Of a stretch of DNA of 64,000 nucleotides, positions 10,433-23,117 are shown in pieces (position 1 is the stretch's first letter; the number at the start of each line of letters is the position of its first letter). Origin of the DNA: Mauremys mutica (taxonomy: Eukaryota; Chordata; Testudines; Geoemydidae); assembly GCF_020497125.1 (NCBI RefSeq), contig NC_059082.1:25070965-25134964 (forward strand), read 5' to 3'. The notes beneath the pieces were generated by a model, which did not search any database, was not told the DNA's origin, and saw only the letters and a program-made list of their open reading frames with translations. The translations under genes and the position numbers were made by a program.

Positions 10433-11689
10433 TGTACTTTCTTTACACTGCGTCTACTTTTATTCTTAATTGAATGTTAGTCACGTACCCTCCCACTGAG
10501 AGCAAGTATCTATTGAACTCAAATATCCAATAAGCATGCTTCGATAACCTAGCCATGCTCAGCTATGAGAACACGTTGAATGATGCATGCTGATTCCTGA
10601 AGCAGAGCTAGTCACCAATGTACACAAACTATTTATGCTAGCCTCAAACCTCCCTCCCAAAATGGGAAGGCCAGGGCAGCTGTAACCCCAGACACCTGTT
10701 CATGACATCCTCCAACTGGGTGGAGAACTCACAACTTAAGCAATATATTTCATCTAGAACAAAAAAAAAAAAAGTAAGTTTACACAATTAGTCCTCAGCA
10801 CAACTACTGAAGGATATGAAACAAAACTGTCCCATTCAACTAGCAATTATTTTCATATAAATGAACAATGAAGATTAATATGGGGCTTGCTTTCTGGTAT
10901 TAATGCCTTTCCTGGAAATATAAATTGAGTATTTTCAATGTCATTTTAACACTGGTAAATCATCAAATCATAAGCAAAAGTGTCAACCTCATGAAGTAAT
11001 TCAAATTCAGTCTTTAAGTTTGGAAAAAGTTCTGGCCTACATCACAAACTCCTGTTTAAGATACTTCCAAAAACAATGCAACCAGCTAAACCAACTGAAG
11101 TTAATAGCAGTTCTTTGATTTCTATAGGCTTTGGATCAGGCCATTAGAATCTTATTCTTTGATCTACAGAGCACCTAAAATATATTTTAATGTGATTAGA
11201 AGGTTCTCTAATAGAATGCATTAGTGTTCACAGCCGTCTGTATGCAACGTAGTACTTATGCCATGAAAAAAAAAAGTTACTCTTGCTGGGAAGAAATTTT
11301 CAAGAGAACACACTTAAGTTTTCCAATACTTTGTTCCCTAATCTATTTGATTTTCCAAGAAGCTGGAGAAACTGCATTCATCTCATTAACTTTTACTGTA
11401 GAAAGCAGTAGTATTTAGACTATTGTTTTGCAGGTCTGCAATATTAAAAGCAGAGAGTTGTTAGCCTCCTCTTAACCTCCGAGTTTCCTTATTACTGTGG
11501 TTTACTATTTTAGCTCTCATTTTAGAGAGGCTTTCAAATATTAGACTGTGTGACAACTCTCAATGTTCTAGGTGGAGTAGAAGTGTACTCTCAGACTCCT
11601 GCTCACTTGCAGTTTTAACACTTGTAGCTACTTTACTCTTTAGAGACCTCTACCAAAACTGAAAGTCTCAGACCAGGGGCAAAAACTAA
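10433..11689. other. NEDD4 intron, nothing recognised
   Basis: AT-rich with an A run near 10760. No exon or repeat end was identified. Confidence 0.45.
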
Positions 11690-12483
11690 TCAGAGACAGG
11701 GCTGGAGGTGCAGAGTCTGGGAGAGAGTTAAGGTGTGGGAGGGCGCTCAGGGCTGGGGCAGGCAGAAGGGGCAGAGCACTTACCTAGGGCAGCTCCTGTT
11801 TGATGCAGGGGGTGTGCAGGTGGCTCTGTGCAGAGCGACACCGCCCCCATGGACATGATCCTGGGAGCTTGCCCCGCCCCCCAGCAGGCAGGGCCACCCA
11901 GAATGCAGGGGCTTTAGGGGCTGCAGGGCCCTGGGCTAAGGGGGCCCCGGCCTGCAGCTCTAAAGCCCCTTTCAGAATGCGGCCCTGCGAGCATGGGCCG
12001 GAGGACTCAAGAGGAGCAGGGGCAGCCGCACAGCCAGCGGACGGAGAGAAGCGGCGCTTTCCCCTTCAAAGCATCACTTCTCTCTGGCCACTGGTTGCCC
12101 CTGCTCCTCCTGAGTCCTGCAGCCCATGCTCGCAGGGCCAGGGCCCCAGGGCCCCCTTAGGGGCTGCAGGGCCCTGGGCTAAATCCCCTGCGTTCTGGGT
12201 GGCCATGCCTGCCCGGTGGGCGGGGGGCAGCTTCCCCACTCCCGCACTCCCACCCAGAAAGTCCTATGGTCCACCAAACAGCTGTCTGGCGGTGGGGGAA
12301 ACGCTGGGAGGGAGGGAGGAGGTGGAGAAAAGAGGAACTTTACAAGGGAGCATTGCACAAGTCAGCCAAACGATGTTTTAAGAGAGCACTGCACAACTTT
12401 AAACAAGTATGCTTCCTAATGGAGCAGTGATATAACTTCGAAACAACGTTAAGCGAGAGGAAATTAAGTGAGGAGTTACTGTA
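11690..12483. mobile_element. GC-rich palindromic repeat with Tigger-like right end
   Basis: The right end aaattaagtgaggagttact-gTA resembles a Tc/mariner Tigger end next to TA. The interior from 11890 to 12205 is a large imperfect palindrome: ggccacccagaatgcagggg at the left against cccctgcgttctgggtggcc at the right, and ctgcagggccctgggctaa in both arms. No left TIR was found. The 193-residue open frame across it is compositional. Confidence 0.55.
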
Positions 12484-14655
12484 TAAATTTTTCTTCTTAA
12501 GCTTTTTGTTGTCTCATCATTTATATGCTTGATGAAGTTAATAGCAAAACGCTATTTAATAAGGAACTAAAAGAAAGGAATTAGCATCTTAGTATGGTGG
12601 CTCTACAATATAAATGAAGGAAGCTATGCATTTTTATTTCAGAAGCTGGAAAAATCAGAGTATCTTAAGCCATCTGTTTAGTAGATAGCAGAAGATTGAA
12701 CACTTGGGGTCTGTCTAGAGCTGAAAGTTAAGTAAGGACATTGTATATATACAGACCCAGACTAGCTATTTCATTCAAAAACTTGTATGCTTTCTTGATG
12801 ATGCCAAAAAACAAAAGTTCAATGAAAGATTTCTCATCTAGTTTTAGAACCAGATTTGGAAATCTGACACTGAAACTTTTAGAGAAGAGAACAAAAGGAA
12901 CAGTTTCCTGAATTTCATGCTAGATTTTCATACAAATGCAGCCATCCAATTTTTAAATTGAAGTGTTAGTTTGCAGTGGATGGAAGGTTTGTTATTAAAG
13001 GGAGACCAACTTAAAAAAATTGTTTTTAAGAGATAGAGCTAGTAATTGTTTCAGGTATTATGTCTATCCCACACCAATATGGTTTTACAATCTTCCCCCC
13101 ACTCTTTTTAGATTTTGCTTTTCCTTTCAGCTATGTGATTTACATCCAGGGAAAAATGTGAAATGGACATACTGAATGCTGTCAAATGCAAATAGACTAA
13201 GAAACAAAATCAAATTTTATTTTTTTAGTCATATTAGTAATAGTAACCGTAACAGACTACAGTGTTTTACACAACAGTTTATATTTTCAGACAGAAGTAT
13301 CAGTTTAAAGCCACCCCAAACTGAAATTGACAAGTACTAATGAAGATGAGGAATAGATCTTAGGAACTAGTGACATATATAGAGGCTGGTACAAATTAAC
13401 CCGCTACTCTCACACTTCAATGTTGACTTGCAATCTCTGCTTCTGCCAACCAAGACTGCTAAATGTGTCAAGTAGTATGACAGTTTTGCAGTGTGAATCA
13501 GTCTATATTTAAAGCCAGGCTGCAAGAAGGGGGCAGGGAGAGAAAGCATTATTCTCTGTTCATTCATCTACCAGCAACAGCATTCCACATGGCAGAATCT
13601 GAGGAGTCATTTTCATCCAGTTGTGATTGCCAGTGAATATGCCTCAGAGCGAAGTACCAGATTTCTAGATATATTATTGGACAGGTTAAGTCTTACAGTG
13701 TGTAGAGTCAGTCTAAACATTAACCTTTGTAGACTTTTCACATTCATACAAATTAAATTATTAAAACAGATTTTAAACATTTAATATTAAAATTGAAGCA
13801 AAACCTATCAAATTAGAGGCTTCCTTTTACCAAGTCATGTAACATGATTAACTTTTTGAAACCAAAATATGTGAATTATGCTCATTTTTACATAATGGGT
13901 ATATGTCTACACACAAGGACAGTGCTATTTTTAAATAAGCTATGCCAACAAATGGCAAGCCCCTTAACATTAGTATAGGCACAGTTTTAGCATCTTTGAC
14001 CAGCTGACATGATTGTAATGTGGCAACACAACAGTGTGCTTACTTTACAAGCCATCAATGATCAAGTGTCACACAAAATCAGCCTATTTATAGTACAAAG
14101 TCTGGTGACTGACAGTAAGTAATAATTTTGTACAGTTTACTCTTGATTACCAATTCTGTCGTTCCAAAGAAAGTAAGACTTTAAACAGGCATTGAACAGT
14201 TAGGATAAATCCAAGGTCCACTGAAAACAATACAGGGAGAAAAAACTGATTATGCAATGATTACTCCTTCCTGTATCACTGCAGCACATGTGAGTTGTTT
14301 TATGTTCACTTATAATTTGGATTTTGACAGTGTTTGTAAGGCCTCTAGCACTAACAAAGGCAACAAAATATATTATATAGGTCATGTAACTAAAAACACC
14401 ACTGGCTGCAGGCGTTAAGCAAAACATCTAAAAGACATTACGATTAAAAAAAAAGGAATGGATAAACTTGCTCTCCAATGCTGGCTACTCTGCCTCCCTT
14501 CTCTATCTCTTAACACCAATGCTCATAATTTCAGCTTAAACAGAACTCCCCCCACCTACCCTCTTCCTTCACTTTTTGTCTCTCATTGCCACTCACTCTC
14601 CACATTGTGTGTCATGGTTACACCACTCTTCATGCTCTCATAAAAATATCTCTGC
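12484..14655. other. NEDD4 intron, nothing recognised
   Basis: AT-rich, unique-looking intron up to the hAT target site at 14656. Nothing codes. Confidence 0.45.
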
Positions 14656-14663
14656 CTCTAAAA

Positions 14664-15951
14664 CAGTGGTTCCTAAACTTTAACAACCTGCGAACCCCTT
14701 TCACGAAAATATCAAATCTCACAAACCCCTCCTAAAAATGAATATTTCCAGGGATTTTCTCCCTTACCTGAGCATAAACGATACAAGCAGTGATCTTGGA
14801 AATAGTGTGTAAACATGTCATAAAAAAACTATTATTTATCATTACATTATTAATTTTATTACACTATGAAAACAGACTAGGTACCGAATGGCTAGACAGC
14901 AGTTCTGCAGAAAAGGACCTAGGGGTTACAGTGGACAAGAAGCTGGATATGAGTCAACCATGTGCCCTTGTTGCCAAGAAGGCTAATGGCATTTTGGGCT
15001 GTACAAGTAGGGGCATTGCCAGCAGATCGAGGGACATAATCATTCCCCTCTATTCGGCATTGGTGAGGCCTCATCTGGAGTACTGTGTCCAGTTTTGGGC
15101 CCCACACTACAAGAAGGATGCGGAAAAATTGGAGAGAGAGTGTCCAGCGGAGAGCAACAAAAATTATTAGGGGGCTGGAGCACATGACTTATGAGGAAAG
15201 GCTGAAGGGAACTGGGATTGTTTAGTCTGCAGAAGAGAAGAATGAGTGGGGATTTGATAGCTGTTTTCAGCTACCTGAAAGGAGGTTCCGAAGAGGATGG
15301 ATCTAGACTGTTCTCAGTGGTAGTAGATGACAGAACAAGGAATAATGGTCTCAAGCTGCAGTGGGGGAGGTTTAGGTTGGATATTAGGAAAAACGTTTTC
15401 ACTAAGAGGGTGGTGGAGCACTGGAATGGGTTACCTAGGGAGGTGGTGGAATCTCCTTTCTTAGAGTTTAAGGTCAGGCTTGACAAAGCACTGGCTGGGA
15501 TGATTTAGTTGGGGATTCGTCCAGCTTTGAGCAGGGGGTTGGACTAGATGACCTCCTGAGGTCCCTTCCAACCCTGAGATTCAAAGAAAATGGCACACTC
15601 TTCCAAGAATTCACTAATTTTGCTCCTATCACTTCGATTAAGCCTCCTACATGTTTCATCAAGGAGTACCAGACGTGAAACAGCATGAAGGTATTTAAGA
15701 AGCCAACTCAATTAAAGAGTCCCTCCCACAAGCATTCGGGTCTTGTGCATTGTTTGCCTGGACTGCTCAACTACAACAAAGCTTAAACTTGTTCTGCCAG
15801 GAAGTCATGGTAAGAGGCTCAGGCTGCCGGCCCCTGCGCCCGGAGTCCGTAGGGACAGCTCTGTCCGCCATTACAGAATTTTTTTCTGAGAACCCCCTGA
15901 TAGATTTTGTGAACCCCCAAGGGTTCATGAACCCCAGTTTGGGAACCATGT
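14664..15951. mobile_element. hAT-type element (CAGTGGTTCC ends) split by a CR1
   Basis: It begins CAGTGGTTCCTAAACTTTAA and ends CCCCAGTTTGGGAACCATGT, imperfect inverted ends. The flanks are the 8-bp direct repeat CTCTAAAA (14656-14663 and 15952-15959). An 8-bp target duplication and CAGTGGTT ends identify hAT. A CR1 copy occupies about 14872-15585, so the original element was near 570 bp and non-autonomous. Confidence 0.85.
14872..15585 (+). mobile_element. CR1 LINE 3' end (ORF2 C-terminus), nested in the hAT
   Basis: It reads [34 protein letters not shown] and [19 protein letters not shown] from 14905. After a frameshift near 15142 it continues [29 protein letters not shown] and a stop near 15508. 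These are the C-terminal motifs of CR1 reverse transcriptase. The tail GACCTCCTGAGGTCCCTTCC is the usual CR1 3' end. It is 5'-truncated, as most CR1 copies are. Confidence 0.92.
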
Positions 15952-15959
15952 CTCTAAAA

Positions 15960-18529
15960 CCTACTGGTACCTCTTCAAAACAATCCCTCCCTCATCAATA
16001 ATCCTAACACCCCCCCCTCCTCAGATCTGTTTGTCAATTTTGTTTTTAGATTGGGGACCTGTTGACAGAGGGAACATTTAATTTTGCTGAACACAGAAAG
16101 GACAGTTAGCTTATTATACTACTCATTAGCATTCCAAAAATCTTGGTGTTCCCCTACAAACAGAATTTATGACTAGCTCTTGAGGCCCAGCATAAAAGGA
16201 CAATGTATTACAAACTGGGAGACCCACGATTTCAAAAGCCTCAAACTTACTGAATGCGTATCTCACTATCATTTTTTAGGGCAAAGCATTTTAGTTCACA
16301 AATTTGTATGGGAAAAAGTGCTACAACAGCTTTCATATCTGAAGCTTCCCTGCATTCCCAACTGGAAGCAGCACTGCTATTTTTTAAATCATAACACCCA
16401 CGAGCTACTGGAAAAAATATAGCTATCACTTGCCTACAAATTGATTTTTAAAGAAGGACTTAAATGCTTATCTCAGAAATGTGAGAAGATTTAATATTTG
16501 TCAAGTTCTTGGCAATCCTCAAATAAAACATGCCTTTCAAAGAAACTAGAATGTGGGACAAAAAAATCAACTCTACTTTACACTTTAAAAAAAAGAACTC
16601 TTACTGATTGTGTCTTTCTTCAGCATGGCTAATATCCACTTCATTTCTGGTACTCACTCTACTGCTATTTTAGGCATGCCAGCCTTGATAATCAACCTTT
16701 TAGCAGTGCTTTCTTCCAGCCAAAAATTAAAATCCTTTATTGATATTAGTACCGTAGTTTGGAGGTCAAGAGGAGTCCATACTAATACATGGATCAGGTA
16801 GCAGGAGTGCTCTTTAGCAATGTGTCTTATTATAAACAAGTGTGACTGCCACTGGCTTCAGAGAATAAATTCCAAAATAGCACTGAAACCCAGACATCAT
16901 AGATGCTAACATAGTACACTGGCAGCAGACTTTAAACAGTTTGTTTAGATATCAGTTTCATGCGAGCTCGGACCCACTTCAGAAGAGACAGGGAAAGTAG
17001 ATGCTTGAAAGCAAGAACTAATTTCTTAACAAGCAGAGAAACTCAAAGTTTCTGGTTGCCAACCCACAAGTGTATAAAAACATAAAATACATCTCCCCCC
17101 CCCCCAATACCCGAGTTAAAAGTACACAAGGACACAAGACAGCTGGTAAACATTCTCGGACACAACCCTTAAAGGACTCGTACAATGATAAAGTGAGTCT
17201 TAATGAGAAAAGCTATTGGAAGAAAATAAGCTAATCACCCTGAAACCCGATACAATTAAACGTGTAAAATATATTCAGTCTCATCAATTGGTTGAATACT
17301 TGAAGTTCATAAGTCTGAAGTCCAAGTTAACAGTGAGGCTTCTGGACATTTCTTCATTTACCATCATGAAGTGCATAAAATCTGCTTTTAAAAACTTATA
17401 TTGAGGTTGGTTTGTCTAGCTGAACATGCTAGGATTGTTCTCAAAGTGCTCCAGTTAATCAAATCATTTCCAAAAAAACCCAAAAAAAATAACCCAACAC
17501 CTGCACACTGGTTAATTACTAATTCTTCAGGGTAACTTTCTAAGAAGCTCTTGTGCAAGAGCTAAGTGTTCAAGTAAGGGATTTTCTCTACCAACTTTCC
17601 TTATTAAAATAAACATTTCAGTGCTTGTACCAGAGAAAGCAGAAACTCAACATGCTTAGTTTTTCCTGCATAAATATTTGACCAGTTGCACATTAAACTA
17701 GTCTTCATACACAAGTCTATGGCTGTATGGGAGATGAGAAAGCGTATAGTTTTTATTGGAGAAACACAAGGTATCAACTGAAAACAGAAAGAAAGCTAAA
17801 ACAAAACAAACATGGATCTGGACTATTGCCACTTAAGAAAATAAGAGCTCAATGGATCCCTTTAAAAGGAATATTCTTTTTACTAAAACACCCAGACATC
17901 AATGTTCCTTATAAGTCTGATGAGAATGAACAACATTTCATGAGCCACCAAAGTGGCCCCAGATTGTAGTATGAAATGGAAACTAAGAATTATTTGGTTG
18001 ATTTATACTTTAATCAAGAAAGTTCTACTACTGCAATTTGTTTAATAAAATGGTAATACACACCATTGAGAAATGGTAGTGGTAAAATTTCAAGATAGCA
18101 AAATTTGATTTATACAAATTTCAAAAAGGTTTACATAATTCACACAACAGTTTTCATGAAAGTATAAAAGACAAAATCGAATTACAACAATACTTTAAAA
18201 ATATTAATTCCATATATACCATAAAGTTTTTATTCAGTAATGTATTTTATATCTAATAGGAATGATTTCAAGTTAATTTTACCTATACGGTAGCATGTAC
18301 TTGAAAAGTATTTACTTTGGTTGGTTCGTCATAGATAGCAATGTCAACCCTAAAAACAATCCTTTAATTTGAGACATGAAAGGAATCTTTAACACTTGAG
18401 ATATTAGCTAATATCTCATGCTTGTCAATATTTATTAAAACTAGAAAAACATTAAAAAATGTCTATTTCCAAAACTACTGGATTCTAGAAATTGTATTTA
18501 CTGTATCTTGCCACACAGGCCTCTTGATG
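15960..18529. other. NEDD4 intron, nothing recognised
   Basis: AT-rich intron with a C run at 17095-17104. No transposon ends or exons were identified. Confidence 0.45.
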
Positions 18530-18785
18530 GCTTGTCTACATGGATAGTTAACAGGCGGCAAGCCAGGATGTAAATGTACAGCGCAACGGCTTGCCCTGCA
18601 CTAACTAGACAAATGAACCCTGTTACTATATACCAAGTTCTATAGCGTGCTCTGACATACTCCTATTTAGTATGTCAAAGTACACTACAGAACTTAAAGT
18701 GCATGGTAACAGGGCTTATACGACGACAGTGTGCAGCAGACTATTGCGCTGTACATTCACACCGTGGCTTGCCATGCACTAAGAC
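18530..18785. mobile_element. Palindromic MITE (about 255 bp)
   Basis: The two halves are inverted copies. The left half carries caagccaggatgtaaatgta and cagcgcaacggc; the right half, complemented, carries caagccacggtgtgaatgta and cagcgcaatag. Both have CCTGTTAC and GACATACT toward the centre near 18660. This is the layout of a foldback MITE. The exact ends and target duplication are unclear because another element begins directly to the right. Confidence 0.65.
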
Positions 18786-19180
18786 ATGGTCTACACACAA
18801 GGGTTAGTTTAGTTAGTTGGTTGAGTTGACACACATTAGTTGATGTGCGATGTGTAAGCCATATTAATAGCATGCACATGGGATGGCTGTCCCCTCTTTC
18901 AATTTGAATCATTCTGTACATGTCAAGGGTTTGGCACATAGTGAGCATGTGGTGTTCTTGGAGAGTATCCCATGGTCCTTTGCTTCACAGCTGAGCTTGA
19001 TGAATCCTGGATTTTTTCTCATTGCACACTGCGGGCTGTATAGCAAAAGCCAGGTAGAAGCCAGTGGTATTCTGGGACATGGGCTCAAATTAAAAAAAAA
19101 GAAACCCTGATTGCGCTCTGTCCCATGCATTCTCTCTTTCTGGGTAAACTAGCACCAGTTTCTAATTGCGGTGTGCCAGC

Positions 19181-20060
19181 ATGGACCCAACAGTACTCTG
19201 CCCTGCTGAGATTACACAGAGGCTGTCTGGGCTTCATTTGAGCTCTTAGAGGCAGGTGTTTTGGACTTTGTCTGCTGTACCACTGAGCAAATGATATGGC
19301 AGCAGCAGTGAAGGAATAAGCACAAGGATGACTCCAAGCAACTGCTACAACACAAGTTTTCCTGGAGTAGCTTTACATCATACTGTGCCAATTTTGGACT
19401 CAGGAAACAAGCAGCAACTGGTGGGAAAGGGTCGTTCTGCAGACCTGGGATGATCAGCAGTGGGGAGAAAATTTCAGGATTGCGGAGGCAACCTTGTGTG
19501 AGATGTGCTGAACTAGCCCCCGAGGTGCGGCGACAATGTACCACATGTGGTGCCCCATATCCATGGAGAAGAAGTTCACCATTACTATCTGAAAGCAGAC
19601 CTGAATGTTACCAGTGTAGAGAACCAATTCAGCATAGGGAGGTTGACTTTTTGGCCTCTGTCATGCAGCCGTGTAATACCTTGCATAAGGAACTGTTGCA
19701 CTGGGTTATAAAGCTTTGTAATGCTCAGAAGACAGATGGGTTGCCCACATGGGGTTTCCCAAATTATATTGGGGCAACTGATGGTACTTGTATACCTATT
19801 TGCCCCCTACACCAGAACTTGGAGTAAGCAGTATTTCTCCATGATGCTCCAAGACCTGGTTGACCACAGTGACAGGTTCACACACACAAATGCAGGGTGG
19901 ACTGGAAAGGTCCACAATGCTAGGATCTTTCAGAACTCAGTTTTGTTTACCGTAACAAATAAAGGAAACTTTGCCTCTAGGATCACTATAGGCATTAACT
20001 GTGTGGAGATGGTTCCACTTATCCTGAGACCTAGCTTATCCTCGGTTTTCCTGACTAATG
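19181..20060 (+). pseudogene. Harbinger DDE transposase pseudogene
   Basis: Pieces in different frames line up with a PIF/Harbinger transposase: WWERVVLQTWDDQQW near 19415, FPNYIGATDGTCIPI near 19757 (first catalytic Asp), then YFSMMLQDLVDHSDRFTHTN and AGWTGKVHNARIFQNSVLF after 19831. The second catalytic Asp is Asn here (HNAR, against HDVR in the 8-kb element). The GDPAYP block is destroyed. Several frameshifts and internal stops separate the pieces. It is older and more decayed than the 4.5-8.6 kb element. Confidence 0.8.
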
Positions 20061-20094
20061 AAGCCATTCAGCAGGAGAATGTCTCCTGCTGACA

Positions 20095-20470
20095 AAGTGC
20101 TGTCCACCCCAGCACTTTTCCTCGTTAAAGCTTTTGTCATTCGGGGATGGGGTGAGGTGTGTTTTTTCCACACCCCTGAATGACGAAAGTTCCAATGATG
20201 AAAGTGCAGTGTAGAAAGCAGACTGAGGCTATGTATTTCCCCAGCAGACATGCGGAAAGTACAGAAAAATAAAAACAGACTGGGTTCTGCACTAAGCGCT
20301 GGTGTGGACAGTGTTACTACTGCCACTTGTTGGGGGTGGATTAATAAAGTCAACTTTTAAGAGCTCTCTCCTGTTGGCACTGAGTGGCTACACAGGAGAT
20401 TGTACAGCGGCACAGTTGCATGAGTACAGCTGTGCTACTGTAAGCTCTCTAGTGTAGACATACCCTTTGG
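20095..20470. mobile_element. MITE-like insert in the second Harbinger relic
   Basis: It contains a strong hairpin (ttgtcattcggggatggggt against ccacacccctgaatgacgaa, 20132-20190), then agcgctggtgtggacagtgt and a terminal ctagtgtagacataccctt. A diverged relative of the same family may lie at 52108-52412. Target duplication was not identified. Confidence 0.45.
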
Positions 20471-21179
20471 ACCCTTACGGGCATGCAATGCCCAAGTCTA
20501 CCTCATGTAAACTGAGAATACTAAGCAAACTTTTTCCCCCCTCCTTGTTTCAATTTGCTGAATTTCACACAACTGAATGTTTTCATTACTTGAATATGCT
20601 GCAAGAGGGGAAACAGAGTAGAGGCTGTGGCTGTACCATACTACCATTTTGAGCAGGCAAATGGTTGGAGTTTTGTTTGAGGAATTGGCCAAGCAGGACA
20701 AATGCGGAGAGGAAAAAGGAAAACCGGTGAATGGGAACATGCCCTCAGGGCCTGGGCTTGTAAACAGTCTATGATTGTAGCTTTAGCAGAAGGCAGAAGC
20801 AGACTGTCTAGGTGGTTCATCTGTCATTTTCAAAACATGTATGGGGTACTGAACAAATGAAGGGGGAAAGCATGGGTTGCAAGAAGGAAGAAGGAGCTGG
20901 AGACTCAGAAAGGCTCCTAGCTTACATCTGGCAAAAATGGTTAAAGCCATGGGATACCTGGACCAGGAGCTGGCACAGCAGTATTTATAACAAATTTTAA
21001 AGACAGATATTTACAAGCTCAGGTTCCCAGTATAGGATCTGCCCTCTGAGTCCCAAGCTGGGTTTCTTGCTAAGAATCAGGCTTGCTTCCCAGATGCCAT
21101 CAGGCTCCTGAGGCCCAAAAAGATGCTGGGTTTCCAGGTAGAGCGCATCACTGCCCTTTTCATGTTCCTCTCCGATGAC

Positions 21180-21480
21180 TCTTGCTGTTCTTCCTCAGGA
21201 GGGCTGTAGACTCAGTAGTAGTGCAATTGCATAATATCTTGTCCAGATCCTCAAAATATGGACAGGTTATATTTCCATCCTGGCATCCCTGGTTTTAATA
21301 CAAGTTCTCCTGAGCCGTTTGCTCTTTATCTGGCATTGGTCGGCATCCCAGCTGTGACCTTTTCAAGACATCTGAATAGCAATGTCCACAAACATTTTTA
21401 TTGCAGTGGCTGATCCCAAGAGCTTGTTGCACTGATGTTTCTCCCCAGACAGTCATGAGATCTAGGGTCTCAGCATGGCT
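21180..21480 (-). pseudogene. Harbinger Myb-like protein fragment
   Basis: The minus strand from about 21470 reads ETLDLMTVWGETSVQQALGI, then SHCNKNVCGHCYSDVLKRSQ. After a frame change comes TCPYFEDLDKIL near 21260. This follows the order of the Harbinger Myb domain (LDLI.VWGEESVQ, helix two, then C.FYEELD.IL). It contains stops and is not functional. It supports one relic spanning 18.8-21.5 kb. Confidence 0.6.
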
Positions 21481-23117
21481 CTAAATGGCTGCTCGAGGCA
21501 CATTGTAAAGGCTGCTGGAATATTGCTGTAATGCCAACATATTGGAATCCAGGAGCAAATGATCCAATGTTAGTACTGTGCCAGTTTTAAAAACAGAAGA
21601 GAGGACCATCCAGTCAGCTTGACCACAGAGCAGAGGGCACACAGGTAAACAGACAAGTAATGGATGCCTGCAAAGCAATGTGGGATAGCAGTTGGAGGAC
21701 TGCCAAAACTAGTGTGCAGAAACATGGCATACACAAGAATAATTGACTGGATTAACTCAATTAGCATCAAACTTAGTACCCTTTTAAAGAAGACTCCAGA
21801 GATTGCGATAAATGCAGGATTATAAAATGCCTGTGCTAGATATATCATCATGAGATCCAGACACCAGAACCCTACTGCATTTTTAGTGCAGGGTCATGTC
21901 AACATTTGGCATTTCTAGGTAATTGTCTTGTGTGTAACTTGACTGTGATACACACGACAGCTAGTCAGATTTAAAATCCTATTAACATTCACACAAGATG
22001 AAACATCTACAGTCAGATGGAAGGCTCTTATGCAACACATGTTGATAGATGAAACGCACCATTGATAGTTGCTTCAAGAGCAAGGTGTCAGCATAACATG
22101 CTTCAGCAATTTTACCATCTAACGGGCAGCAGTTAGATGACTCAAATTATCTTCACTAATTCCCACTTCTGAAGATATTTTAAGTGCACCAGTGCTCCAT
22201 ATAGACCAGAGCAAAAACAACATCTGTTTCTGCAATTATATATAGATATTACCATTTATATAGAACTTATATTTTCCAATCATATTCTTTTAAAGGTCAC
22301 ATTTAGTCCACAGTAATTTCTTCTCAACGTTCTTATTTGTTATTCCATTTAATGATTCTTACTTTGAGTATTTGTGCTTACAAGTTTACTATCCAAACAA
22401 CCTCATTAAGATCTTGTTTACTGTGTAAGGTTTGCAAATCAGTTTATTTTCACAAGGGTTAGAGAGGGACAGAAGCCAGATATTACTTGAGCACACTTAT
22501 GCACAATACAAACTAGTACAAGTCAGTAGTTAGCAATGTGAACAGTTTAGTCCTCAGTAATTCAAGTTCCCCTACTTTGACATGCAGATGTGTCAAATAA
22601 GCTATTGTGCAAAGAGCTAGGCCACCAGGTCTTAAAGCAGTATACAATGGAGGAATTAATCCAGAATTGGGCCTTCAATGTTCTACTGGCCAACACCCAA
22701 AACTCTATTCAGAAAATAGTGCCAAATCTTTGATTAGGCATAAACTAGAAAAGCTTTTTTCGTCAAGGCCCACTGGTCCTTTTCATAATTTTTTTTAAGA
22801 GTATTTTAAGAACACTTACAACTGACTGGGTGCCAGTCCAAGTCCTTGCAGCTGACTGTGGGCCGGTCAAGGACTGTAGAACGAACCCCCACAGGACTTG
22901 TTCAATGAACAAGGAACACTTCAACTTTGCCTTCACTAACTAATCATATAGCAGTGTGTACATTTAAAAACAAAAACAAAGAACCCTACCAAACCACACT
23001 GCACACACAATTCTCCCCCTAGGGAAGAGAATGAATAAACCATGTCACAGATGTTAGTCACACTGTTTAATGTATTACTGGGAGGCACTCATATTACAGC
23101 GATGACAGCTGCGTAAG
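21481..23117. other. NEDD4 intron, nothing recognised
   Basis: No feature was recognised. The missing right end of the second Harbinger relic could lie in the first few hundred bases. Confidence 0.4.

Larger units (their letters stand above)
18786..21480. mobile_element. Second PIF/Harbinger relic (transposase plus, Myb minus)
   Basis: The left end ggtctacacacaaggg (from about 18788) resembles the TIR of the 4502-8611 element. Inside are a broken transposase on plus (19181-20060) and a Myb-like fragment on minus (21180-21470), convergent as in the first element. Between them, 20095-20470 resembles an inserted MITE with a tgtagacatacccttt end. No right TIR or target duplication was found, so the limits are approximate. 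Confidence 0.65.

Noticed and set aside
11800..12381. 193-residue plus-strand open frame
   Set aside because: It runs through the GC-rich palindrome; Pro/Ala/Gly-rich, no motif, no splice context.
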